This document shows, in pieces, positions 1-6,430 of a stretch of DNA of 10,911 nucleotides. The translations under genes and the position numbers were made by a program. The notes beneath the pieces were generated by a model that had not been told where the DNA came from, ran no database searches, and was given only the letters and a program-made list of their open reading frames with translations. The stretch's first letter is position 1. Every line of letters starts with the position of its first letter. The DNA is from Planctomycetota bacterium (lineage in GTDB: Bacteria; Planctomycetota; Phycisphaerae; Phycisphaerales; SM1A02), in NCBI GenBank assembly GCA_009926815.1, contig RFOC01000052.1, positions 1 to 10,911 on the forward strand, read 5' to 3'.

Positions 1-573
1 TGGGTGCGCCACGCGGCCGACAGCCTCTCGCTGGTGCCCTTCGTGGCCGAGGCCGGTGTGCAGCATGCCGTGGATCTGGGTTCGGGCGGTGGCTTCCCGG
101 GCATTCCGCTGGCCATCGCCATGCCCGAGGTGCGGTTCACGCTGGTGGAGAGCGTGGGCAAGAAGGCGCGCTTCCTTCAGGAGACGATCGATCGACTCGG
201 ACTGGTGAACGCCCAGGTGAGCCAGGCCCGCGTGGAGGACCTGGCCGCGTTCAGGACCGGCGTGCGCGAGCAGCTCGATGCGGTGGTGTGCCGCGCGGTG
301 GGCAGCCTGGCCACGCTGGTGGAGCTGGCGGTGCCGCTGCTGAAGGTGGACGGTCTGCTGCTGGCCATCAAGGGTGAGAAGGCGCCCGAGGAGATCGCTG
401 CCGCGGGGAAGGCGCTCCAGGAGCTGCACGCCGAGGTGGCGGCCACGCATCGCACGCCCACCGGCACCATCGTGGCGGTGCGGAAGCTGGCGAGGACATC
501 GCGTCTCTACCCGCGTGGACAGGGGTTGCCGGCACGCAAGCCCCTGGGCGTGAACGCGGACAAGCCCTCCTGA
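1..573 (+). CDS. rsmG: 16S rRNA (guanine527-N7)-methyltransferase RsmG, 5'-truncated by the window edge
   Basis: RsmG (GidB) uses S-adenosylmethionine to methylate N7 of G527 in 16S rRNA in the cytoplasm. The reading frame is open from base 1 (Trp-Val-Arg-His) to TGA at 571-573, so the true start lies outside; compared with the roughly 207-residue E. coli protein about 50-60 N-terminal residues are missing. Visible marks are the family's H..DSL segment (residues 4-9), the glycine-rich SAM loop VDLGSGGGFPGIP (24-36), the LVES...KKARFLQE strand-helix (48-61), CRAVGSL (97-103), the AIKGEKA segment (122-128) and a C-terminal basic KLARTSRLYPR stretch (162-172). The next gene starts 51 bases downstream from its own apparent promoter, and no terminator is visible between them. 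The identification is firm; only the start is unknown. Confidence 0.95.
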   Translation, partial: WVRHAADSLSLVPFVAEAGVQHAVDLGSGGGFPGIPLAIAMPEVRFTLVESVGKKARFLQETIDRLGLVNAQVSQARVEDLAAFRTGVREQLDAVVCRAVGSLATLVELAVPLLKVDGLLLAIKGEKAPEEIAAAGKALQELHAEVAATHRTPTGTIVAVRKLARTSRLYPRGQGLPARKPLGVNADKPS

Positions 574-588
574 ATCCGGCCGGGCGCG

Positions 589-618
589 TGGACGGGTGGT
601 GGGGTCCTGTGCTTCAAT
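589..618 (+). promoter_or_regulatory. Putative leaderless promoter of the rhodanese gene
   Basis: A -10-like hexamer TTCAAT (613-618) ends 6 bases before the ATG at 625, with GCCCGC between. A possible -35 core TGGAC lies at 589-593, 19 bases upstream of the hexamer. The expected transcription start falls on or next to the A of the ATG, and there is no Shine-Dalgarno. Support comes from the same geometry at four other starts in the window. Confidence 0.5.
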
Positions 619-624
619 GCCCGC

Positions 625-1227
625 ATGACCACGCTCTCCATGGCCACGCAGGGCTCGTCCGCATCCATCGCGCCCGCCGAGGCGGCCCGGCTGGTCCGCG
701 AGGGTCGGGCCTCGATCGTGGATGTGCGGGAACCCGACGAGCATCGGCGCGAGCACGTGGCGGGAGCCTCGTTGCATCCCAGCTCGTCCTTCTCGATCAG
801 CGGATTCCCCGCGGCCAGCGCGGGTCGCGAACTGCTGGTCATGTGCCGCTCCGGCGGTCGCGCGGGCAAGGTGGTGCAGGCCATGCGGGCGGCGGGTCGC
901 GGGGACGTTCGGCTGCTCGAGGGAGGCATCACGGGTTGGGCCTCGGCCGGGCTGCCCGTGGAGCGCAACATGAAGGTGCCGCTGCCGATGATGCGGCAGG
1001 TCATGATCACCGTGGGCTGCATGCTGCTGGGGCTGACGGTCCTGGCCTGGCAGGTGAGCCCGTGGTTCCTGGCGGCCATCGGCGGCGTGGCGGCGGGGCT
1101 GCTCTTCGCGGGCCTGACGGGCATCTGCGCCCTGGCCACGCTGCTCTCGAGGATGCCCTGGAACCGGGCGCCGACGGCCAAGGCTCCCGCGTCGTGTGGC
1201 GTGGGTGGCGGTTGCGGTTGCGGCTGA
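625..1227 (+). CDS. Membrane-anchored rhodanese (rhodanese domain + DUF2892), YgaP-like
   Basis: A 200-residue sulfurtransferase-type protein, expected to carry sulfane sulfur as a cysteine persulfide at the cytoplasmic membrane. The rhodanese domain covers residues 14-113, with the VDVREPDEH element (32-40) and an active loop MCRSGGRA (73-80) in which Cys74 is the predicted catalytic residue in a CxxGxR pattern. A DUF2892-type segment follows (about 122-180) with two hydrophobic helices (about 124-143 and 148-172), ending in the SRMPWN signature common after this domain. E. coli YgaP has the same order at 174 residues. The extra C-terminal tail carries three cysteines among glycines (Cys191, Cys197, Cys199). 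The ATG at 625 is chosen because a -10-like element sits 6 bases upstream; an internal ATG at 640 is possible. The gene lies 57 bases before the helicase, whose own promoter-like element suggests separate transcription. Confidence 0.88.
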   Translation: MTTLSMATQGSSASIAPAEAARLVREGRASIVDVREPDEHRREHVAGASLHPSSSFSISGFPAASAGRELLVMCRSGGRAGKVVQAMRAAGRGDVRLLEGGITGWASAGLPVERNMKVPLPMMRQVMITVGCMLLGLTVLAWQVSPWFLAAIGGVAAGLLFAGLTGICALATLLSRMPWNRAPTAKAPASCGVGGGCGCG

Positions 1228-1257
1228 GTCTCCCCGCGGTTCGGTGGACGGGGTCGG

Positions 1258-1272
1258 GCGGCCTCAGGCCGC
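1258..1272. promoter_or_regulatory. Perfect palindrome abutting the helicase -10 element (candidate operator)
   Basis: GCGGCCTCAGGCCGC has two 7-base arms around a single C and is perfectly symmetrical. It ends one base before the helicase -10-like hexamer TACGCT (1273-1278). There is no T-run after it, so it does not look like a terminator for the rhodanese gene. Its position inside the spacer fits a repressor site; no regulator can be named from the sequence. Confidence 0.4.
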
Positions 1273-1278
1273 TACGCT
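1273..1278 (+). promoter_or_regulatory. -10-like element of the helicase gene (leaderless geometry)
   Basis: TACGCT matches the TANNNT form of a bacterial -10 and is followed by six C/G bases (CGCCCC, 1279-1284) and then GTG at 1285. No Shine-Dalgarno precedes the GTG. No well-placed -35 is seen; a TGGAC lies at 1245-1249 but its 23-base spacing is too long. The element supports GTG 1285 as the start codon. Confidence 0.5.
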
Positions 1279-1284
1279 CGCCCC

Positions 1285-3309
1285 GTGGCCCTGCACGCTG
1301 AAGCCGTCCTCTGCGACACCGGTCCGCTGGCCCGGCGGCTGCCCGACTACGAGTGCCGCCCGCAGCAACTGGAGATGGCGCGACTGGTCGAGGAGAACAT
1401 GGAGCGTTCCGGGCGCCTCATGGTCGAGGCCGGCACCGGCGTGGGCAAGAGCTTCGCCTACCTCATCCCCGCCATCCGCCGCATCGTGGAGAGGCGCGAG
1501 CGCGTGGTGGTGGCCACGCACACCATCAGCCTGCAGGAGCAGCTGGTGGAGAAGGACATCCCGCTGCTGCGGGCCATCGCCGCGGACGAGTTCAGCGCCG
1601 TCCTGGTGAAGGGCCGCAATCACTACCTCAGCCTCCGGCGACTTCGGCTGGCCAGCCAGCGGCAGGATCGGCTCTTCCCCGACGAGGGCGAGCGACACGG
1701 CCTGCATCAGCTGGAGGACTGGGCCATGAAGACGCGCGATGGCTCGCTGGCCTCGCTGCCGGTGCAGCCCGCCCAGGCGGTGTGGGATCAGGCCCAGAGC
1801 GATCCGCACAACTGCATGGGTCGGCGTTGCCCCACCCATGACAAGTGCTTCTACCAGTCCGCGCGGCGCCGCATGGAGAACGCCGACCTGCTCATCTGCA
1901 ACCACGCGCTCTTCTTCAGCGACCTGGCGCTGCGCTCGCGTGGACGTGGCTTCCTGCCCGACTACCGGCACGTGATCCTGGACGAGGCGCACGAGATCGA
2001 GGACGTGGCCAGCGAGCACTTCGGCATGAAGTTCTCCGAGTCCGGCCTGCGTCACCTGCTGCGGGCCCTGCTGGCGGTGGGCGGTCGGGGCTTCCTGCCG
2101 CACCTGCGCGTGCGGGGCGGCACCGAGGCGCGGGTCGACGCGGCGATCCGGCTGGTGGAGTCCTGCGAGCACGCGCTCGAGGCGATCGCCTCGGACCTGT
2201 GGACGCTGGCCAGGGGCCAGGACGAGGGCGGAGCCGGCGGCGAGAGGCGCCTGGCCGCGCCCGACGCGGTGCCGGACTCGCTCAGCGCGCCGCTGGCCGA
2301 GCTGGCCGGCTCGCTCCGGCTGCTGAAGGAGGATGCCGCGGAGGAGGCCGACGCCTTCGAGCTGAACGCCTACGCGGAACGGGCGGATCTTGCGGCGGCC
2401 AGCGTGCAGGCCCTGGTCCAGCAGACCGTGCCGGGCTGCGTCTACTGGGTCGAGGGTCGCCGCAAGGCGCGATCCCGTCAGCGACCGGCCATGAGCCTGG
2501 TCGCGGCCGCCGTGGATGTGGCGCCCATCCTGCGCGAGCATCTCTTCGCCCGGAGCGTGTCCGTCACGCTCACCAGCGCCACGCTGGCCACGGGTCCCGG
2601 CGATTTCGCGCTGGTGGGTCGTCGACTGGGGTGCGACGACGCGCGCGGCGTGCAGCTGGGCAGCCCGTTCGACTTCGCCCGCCAGATGCGGCTGTGGATC
2701 GACCGGGGCATGCCCGAGCCCAGCCACCCTCGCTACGAGGAGGCGCTGGCCGAGCGCGTGCTGCTGCAGATCCGCGCCACCGACGGCGGCGCCTTCGTGC
2801 TCTTCACCAGCCTGGCCACCATGGAACGCCTGGCCCAGCGGCTCGAGCACGCCATGGCCGAGCTGGGGCACCCGTTCTTCGTGCAGAACCGCGGTCTGCA
2901 GCGCACGCAGATGGTGCAGCGCTTCATGGAGGATCCCCGCAGCGTGCTCTTCGGCGTGCAGAGCTTCTGGCAGGGCGTCGATGTGCGCGGCGAGGCGCTC
3001 CGCAACGTGATCATCACGCGGCTGCCCTTCGAGAGCCCGGACCGGCCGCTGACGCGCGCCCGCACCGAGCGGGTGGAGGCCCAGGGGGGCGACGCCTTCC
3101 GGCAGGACGCGCTGCCCCGGGCCATTCTCAGGTTCCGGCAGGGCTTTGGCCGGCTCATCCGCAGCGGAACCGACACCGGTCAGGTGGTGGTGCTCGATGC
3201 CCGGATCGCCACCAAGGGGTACGGGCGGGCGTTCCTGGAGGCCCTGCCCCCCGGGGTGGAGCCCCGTTGGCTCGACGAGGAAGCGGATCCCCCGGCCTTC
3301 GACGGTTGA
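1285..3309 (+). CDS. ATP-dependent DNA helicase of the DinG/YoaA (XPD-like, superfamily 2) family
   Basis: A 674-residue 5'-3' DNA helicase of the type that resolves R-loops, G-quadruplexes and damaged replication forks. Motifs in order: an upstream RPQQ element (25-28), Walker A EAGTGVGKS (48-56), a THTISLQEQL motif Ia (79-88), DEAH box (233-236), SATL motif III (431-434), GVQSFWQGVD (557-566) and the arginine-finger motif VI QGFGRLIRS (619-627). Three cysteines with CX4CX5C spacing (Cys177, Cys182, Cys188) match the distal part of the DinG iron-sulfur site (E. coli Cys194, 199, 205). The first ligand, normally the Cys of a KGRxxYLC segment, is Ser116 here (KGRNHYLS). No exonuclease domain is fused at the N-terminus. 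Length is near E. coli DinG (716) and YoaA (636), and I cannot decide between these orthologues. The GTG start is supported by the -10-like hexamer 6 bases upstream. A structured 3' region and a terminator follow. Confidence 0.9.
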   Translation: MALHAEAVLCDTGPLARRLPDYECRPQQLEMARLVEENMERSGRLMVEAGTGVGKSFAYLIPAIRRIVERRERVVVATHTISLQEQLVEKDIPLLRAIAADEFSAVLVKGRNHYLSLRRLRLASQRQDRLFPDEGERHGLHQLEDWAMKTRDGSLASLPVQPAQAVWDQAQSDPHNCMGRRCPTHDKCFYQSARRRMENADLLICNHALFFSDLALRSRGRGFLPDYRHVILDEAHEIEDVASEHFGMKFSESGLRHLLRALLAVGGRGFLPHLRVRGGTEARVDAAIRLVESCEHALEAIASDLWTLARGQDEGGAGGERRLAAPDAVPDSLSAPLAELAGSLRLLKEDAAEEADAFELNAYAERADLAAASVQALVQQTVPGCVYWVEGRRKARSRQRPAMSLVAAAVDVAPILREHLFARSVSVTLTSATLATGPGDFALVGRRLGCDDARGVQLGSPFDFARQMRLWIDRGMPEPSHPRYEEALAERVLLQIRATDGGAFVLFTSLATMERLAQRLEHAMAELGHPFFVQNRGLQRTQMVQRFMEDPRSVLFGVQSFWQGVDVRGEALRNVIITRLPFESPDRPLTRARTERVEAQGGDAFRQDALPRAILRFRQGFGRLIRSGTDTGQVVVLDARIATKGYGRAFLEALPPGVEPRWLDEEADPPAFDG

Positions 3310-3434
3310 GCGGCACGGCTCGACCCCCGTTTGGAGGCTGAAAACCGCCTTCTGGAAATCCGGCGGAAAAACTTCCGCGGGGATGAGGGACGGCGACCCC
3401 GTTTTCCGTTTCTCCCTGTGAAGGAACATGGGCC

Positions 3435-3523
3435 GGCTGGCGGGAACCCGCTGGCCCAACAACGCGTCCGACGGCTGGTGGGAACCAGCCTCGACGCCGA
3501 TGCGTGGACGATGGACGGGAACC
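3435..3523 (+). repeat. Three direct repeats of a 14-base unit (GGCTGGYGGGAACC) at 37-38 base period
   Basis: Copies lie at 3435-3448, 3473-3486 and 3510-3523. The first two differ at one base; the third keeps 10 of 14 positions including the whole GGGAACC core. Each core is the apex of its own inverted repeat, and the arms differ in sequence between copies while still pairing. That favours a repeated RNA hairpin over a simple DNA repeat. Confidence 0.6.
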
Positions 3524-3542
3524 CGTCGTCTGCCGAACAACT

Positions 3543-3580
3543 GGAAACGGCCCCACAACGGGGGGCCGTTTCCTGTTTTT
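3543..3580 (+). terminator. Rho-independent terminator, + strand
   Basis: A perfect 12-bp stem (GGAAACGGCCCC at 3543-3554 with its complement at 3562-3573) closes a 7-base loop and is followed directly by TGTTTTT (3574-3580). It would end transcription from the helicase gene or from the structured region before it. On the minus strand the same hairpin is followed by AGTTGTT, a much weaker tail, so it may serve the DUF1501 operon poorly or not at all. Confidence 0.9.
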
Positions 3581-3605
3581 GGACGTGGCGGACGGCCGGC
3601 GAGGC

Positions 3606-4901
3606 TCAGGCCTTCACGATCCTGGCCTTGGCGAACTTGCCGCCAAGCACCTTGTCGGCCGGCGCCTTCATCCAGTCCTCCAGCAGGGCGGCATACACCC
3701 CGCGGAAGTCCTGGGTGAACTTCAGGTCGCCGTTGTCCAGATCGGTCAGGCTGGGGTGGTTGCCGTGCACGCCGGGCCGCACGCGGCTGCCGATGACGAA
3801 CGAGGGTGCCGCGGTCCCATGGTCCGTGCCGCCGCTGGCGTTCTGCTGCACGCGGCGGCCGAACTCGCTGAAGACCAGCGTGAGCACGCGGTCCTGATCG
3901 CCCTGGGCCTTGAGCTCGTTCTGGAAGGCCAGCATGGCATCGCCCACCTGCTGAAGGATGCGGGCGTGGGTGCCCAGCTGTCCGGCGTGGGTGTCGAAGC
4001 CCGAGAGCGTGGCGTAGTACACGCGGGTCTTCATGCCGTCACGGATCATGGCGGCCACCATGCGGAGCTGACGGGCCAGGTCGCTGTTGGGCCACTGGGT
4101 CATCGGCCGTCGATCCACGGCGGCGCGGATGCGATCGCTGCTCACCTGGGCATCCAGGGCCGTGCGCATGAGGAAGGCCGCCTGGCTCCGCTCGGGCGTC
4201 TCCGGAAGCACGCCGGCGCGGTTGATCGCCTGGTACGTGGCTTCCATGCCCCGGTCCACGTCCTCGCCGGTCCATCGGAAGAGATCCGCGCTCTCGAAGC
4301 TGACCGGTTTCTGCACCTTGCCCAGCATGGCCAGCGGCGCCGTGCGCCCCAGGCTGATGGCCCCCTCGGGCAGGGGCGTGCCATTGCAGGTGTTGTCGAA
4401 GTAGCGGCCGATCCAGCCATCGCCGCGGCCACCGGGTTGCGCGGTGTGCCAGATGTCCATGCTGGTGAAGTGGCTGCGGTTGGGGTTGGGATAGCCCACG
4501 CCCTGCAGCACCGCGAGCTGACCGTCGTCGAGCAGTTCCTTCATCCCGCGCAGCGACGGGTGCAGCCCGATGCCCAGCGTGCGGTCCAGCTCCAGCGCCA
4601 CGCCCGCCTGTCCGGTGGCCTGCCCGCCCGGAGCCCGGATGCCGATGGTGGGTCGGGCGTTGAAGTAGTCGCCGCTGCCGTAGGGCACCACCGTGTTCAG
4701 GCCGTCGTTGCCACCGCCCAGCTGCACGACCACCAGGATGCGCTCGCCGGGGATCCCGGCACCGCCCGGGTTGCCGGCAGCCTGCGCGACCAGCCCGAAG
4801 GCGGAGTCCTGGATGAAGGCCGGGATGGTGCCGGCCAGGCTGGCCAGGGCGACGCCGTTGCGGATGAAGACGCGACGGGAATGGGCGATGGGTTCGGCCA
4901 T
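3606..4901 (-). CDS. DUF1501 family protein with Tat signal
   Basis: A 431-residue predicted exported protein of the DUF1501 family, to my knowledge part of the alkaline phosphatase/sulfatase-like superfamily. Its biochemical role is unknown. The N-terminus has a twin-arginine motif SRRVFIR (8-14) followed by a hydrophobic stretch to about residue 30, predicting Tat export in folded form. Family marks are VVVQLGGGNDGLNTVVP (57-73), GFDTHAGQ (301-308) and VFSEFGRR...GGTDHGTAAP (343-366). Asp303, His305, Glu346, Asp360 and His361 are the obvious candidate metal ligands by analogy with that superfamily. The ATG at 4901 is chosen over the open frame extending to 5588 because AGGAGAG sits just upstream, the Tat signal starts here, and the extension overlaps DUF1800. 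The gene follows DUF1800 by 11 bases and is the last of the minus-strand run. Confidence 0.93.
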   Translation of the reverse strand: MAEPIAHSRRVFIRNGVALASLAGTIPAFIQDSAFGLVAQAAGNPGGAGIPGERILVVVQLGGGNDGLNTVVPYGSGDYFNARPTIGIRAPGGQATGQAGVALELDRTLGIGLHPSLRGMKELLDDGQLAVLQGVGYPNPNRSHFTSMDIWHTAQPGGRGDGWIGRYFDNTCNGTPLPEGAISLGRTAPLAMLGKVQKPVSFESADLFRWTGEDVDRGMEATYQAINRAGVLPETPERSQAAFLMRTALDAQVSSDRIRAAVDRRPMTQWPNSDLARQLRMVAAMIRDGMKTRVYYATLSGFDTHAGQLGTHARILQQVGDAMLAFQNELKAQGDQDRVLTLVFSEFGRRVQQNASGGTDHGTAAPSFVIGSRVRPGVHGNHPSLTDLDNGDLKFTQDFRGVYAALLEDWMKAPADKVLGGKFAKARIVKA

Positions 4902-4912
4902 GGTTCTCTCCT
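4902..4912 (-). promoter_or_regulatory. Shine-Dalgarno of the DUF1501 gene
   Basis: On the minus strand the sequence between the DUF1800 stop (TGA, 4915-4913) and the DUF1501 ATG is AGGAGAGAACC. It is an almost ideal ribosome binding site filling the whole intergenic gap. It is the only convincing Shine-Dalgarno in the window, it fixes the start codon, and it suggests translational coupling with DUF1800. Confidence 0.85.
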
Positions 4913-6412
4913 TCAGCAGAGCTGGTACTCGGGCATGGCGGTGATCAGGCAGAGCGCCTCGATGATGCCGGTGTTGTCCATCCGCATGCCACGCGACTGC
5001 AGCGACTGCACGACCGCGGCGGTGCGGGCGGTCTCGGCCGGCACCGGCAGCGAGCAGCGCATGAGCCAGGCCACGCCCGAGGCCAGGTCCACCGTGCCGG
5101 AGGCGGGACGCACGGCCTCGACCAGATGGGTGGCGTCGAAGCCGTCCGTGCTCGCCTCCCATTCGCGGGTCCTGGGCGTGCGTCCGGTGAGCATGTACAC
5201 CAGCAGGTTCTGCCGGGTGAAGAGGGTGCTGGTGTTGATCCAGGTCCGCCCTCCATCCCAGCCCTTCACGTTGGGCGGATGGAAGAGCTCCTGGCCCATG
5301 AGTTCCGCGGCGCTGTTGAGCACGCTGAGCTCGCGCACCGGCACGTGGAACTGCCGGACCGCCTGCACGACGAGCTGGATGGGGCTCTTGATGATGGCGC
5401 CGCGGTTGGCGGGATGGTGGAAGTGCTCGCTGGCGAACATCGCCCTGAGCACCGGCTTGAGCTCGCCCTTGCGCTGGACGAAGAGCCGGGCCAGCGCCGC
5501 GATGAAGGCCTGCTGCTCCTTCGAGGGGCTGCCGGGGGCGTCGTTCACCAGGAAGCGGTAGAGCTTCTCGCAGATGAACTGCGGGCACTCCTTCCGGGCC
5601 AGGATCAGGTTGACGAAGCCGTCCGCGTCGAACGCGCCCGTGTAGCCCAGGATGGTCTTCGTGCCGTCATCGTGCTGGGCCGCGTCGAAGCGGGGCTCGT
5701 TGTCCGCGAAGGTGAGGCCGGTGAGCGCCCGGGCGCCCTCCTTGATGTCGGTCTCGGTGTAGCCGCGGCCCTCGCCCAGCGTGAACAGCTCCATCAGCTC
5801 GCGAGCCAGGTTCTCGTTGGGCCGGCCCTTGCGGTTCTCGTCGTTGTCCAGGTACTTGATCATCGCGGGGTCGCGGATGACCTGCCGGACCAGCTGGGCG
5901 AAGTTGCCGGTGGCGAGACGCCGGAAGAGCTGGTTCTGCCGGTACATGTTCCAGCTCTCCTCCACGGTGCGGTAGCCGTTGGCGAAGTGGCCGTGCCAGA
6001 ACAGCGTCATCTTCTCCTCGAGCGGACGCGGCGACTGGATCATGCGCCGCAGCCACCACTTCTGCATCTCGCGCATCTGGTCCCGATCGGCGGCCTGACG
6101 CCGGTTGCGCTCGCGCTCGAACCTCTGCAGCGTCTCCTGATCGTCGCTGCGACGGGCGCGAACGAGGGTCTGCCGCTCCTCGTCCGTCAGTGGCTTCAGG
6201 ATGTCCGCGTCGAAGTCCTCGGTGTCCGGGTCGGCGTACGCGCGCGCCTCGTAGTCCACCAGCGCGTCGACGGCCTTGGGCAGCCCCAGGCCCGCCAGCG
6301 CGCGCACCTGCTCCGGCGTGCCACCGAAGCCCGCGCGGGCCAGCAGGTGACGCGCCGCGTCCTCGTCGAAGGACTTCTCGGGGAGGGGCTTGAGTTCGGC
6401 GGGCAGGGGCAT
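4913..6412 (-). CDS. DUF1800 family protein
   Basis: A 499-residue protein of the DUF1800 family, a group abundant in planctomycetes and usually encoded next to DUF1501, as here. The molecular function is unknown. Recognisable segments are AARHLLARAGFGGTPEQV (19-36), MTLFWHGHF (135-143), NENLARELMELFTLG (199-213) with YTETDI (218-223), CEKLYRFLVND (281-291) and the C-terminal NVKGWDGGRTWINTST (381-396). The region 75-118 is highly charged (RR/EE/QR-rich) and probably helical, an insertion-like stretch before the core. I see no signal peptide, unlike its partner, so it may be cytoplasmic or exported as a complex. The ATG at 6412 has only a weak ribosome binding site; the preceding gene ends 18 bases upstream in the same frame, so reinitiation is plausible. 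Confidence 0.92.
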   Translation of the reverse strand: MPLPAELKPLPEKSFDEDAARHLLARAGFGGTPEQVRALAGLGLPKAVDALVDYEARAYADPDTEDFDADILKPLTDEERQTLVRARRSDDQETLQRFERERNRRQAADRDQMREMQKWWLRRMIQSPRPLEEKMTLFWHGHFANGYRTVEESWNMYRQNQLFRRLATGNFAQLVRQVIRDPAMIKYLDNDENRKGRPNENLARELMELFTLGEGRGYTETDIKEGARALTGLTFADNEPRFDAAQHDDGTKTILGYTGAFDADGFVNLILARKECPQFICEKLYRFLVNDAPGSPSKEQQAFIAALARLFVQRKGELKPVLRAMFASEHFHHPANRGAIIKSPIQLVVQAVRQFHVPVRELSVLNSAAELMGQELFHPPNVKGWDGGRTWINTSTLFTRQNLLVYMLTGRTPRTREWEASTDGFDATHLVEAVRPASGTVDLASGVAWLMRCSLPVPAETARTAAVVQSLQSRGMRMDNTGIIEALCLITAMPEYQLC

Positions 6413-6430
6413 GGTGCGCTCGATGGGGTC

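Larger units (their letters stand above)
3331..3580 (+). ncRNA. Candidate structured RNA or long structured 3'UTR with tandem GGA hairpins
   Basis: The 296 bases between the convergent helicase and DUF1501 genes hold no credible gene but many hairpins on the + strand. These are 3363-3378 (6 bp, AAAC loop), 3378-3401 (5 bp), 3435-3456 (10 bp with two G-T pairs), 3473-3490 (7 bp with GGGA tetraloop), 3514-3527 (6 bp) and the terminator at 3543-3573. GGA occurs 12 times between 3331 and 3545, three times at the tip of successive hairpins. Multiple GGA-bearing stem-loops before an intrinsic terminator is the plan of CsrB/RsmY-type RNAs that titrate CsrA. There is no TA dinucleotide from 3310 to the terminator, so no internal TANNNT promoter is visible; processing from the helicase transcript is more likely than independent transcription. 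RNA status is inference. Confidence 0.35.

Noticed and set aside
1228..1272. Terminator for the rhodanese gene formed by the palindrome at 1258-1272
   Set aside because: The stem is 7 bp with a one-base centre, not workable as a tight RNA loop at full length, and no T-run follows; an operator-like role is more consistent.
3341..3405. Possible riboswitch-like element (AAAACCGCC and nearby pairs)
   Set aside because: It lies downstream of a + gene with no + gene following and does not match the consensus of the fluoride or other riboswitches I considered; kept only as part of the structured 3' region.
1264..3558. A 764-codon open frame on the minus strand opposite the helicase
   Set aside because: It mirrors the helicase codons, is rich in His/Gln/Leu/Arg low-complexity strings, has no recognisable domain, and the helicase on the + strand has all its motifs. 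A high-GC antisense shadow.
3331..3897. A 188-codon + strand open frame after the helicase
   Set aside because: It crosses the hairpin ladder and the terminator, starts at TTG without a ribosome binding site, and its second half is antisense to DUF1501.
4902..5588. N-terminal extension of the DUF1501 frame by 229 residues
   Set aside because: The extension overlaps DUF1800 in another frame and carries no DUF1501 sequence; the Tat signal and the Shine-Dalgarno fix the start at 4901.
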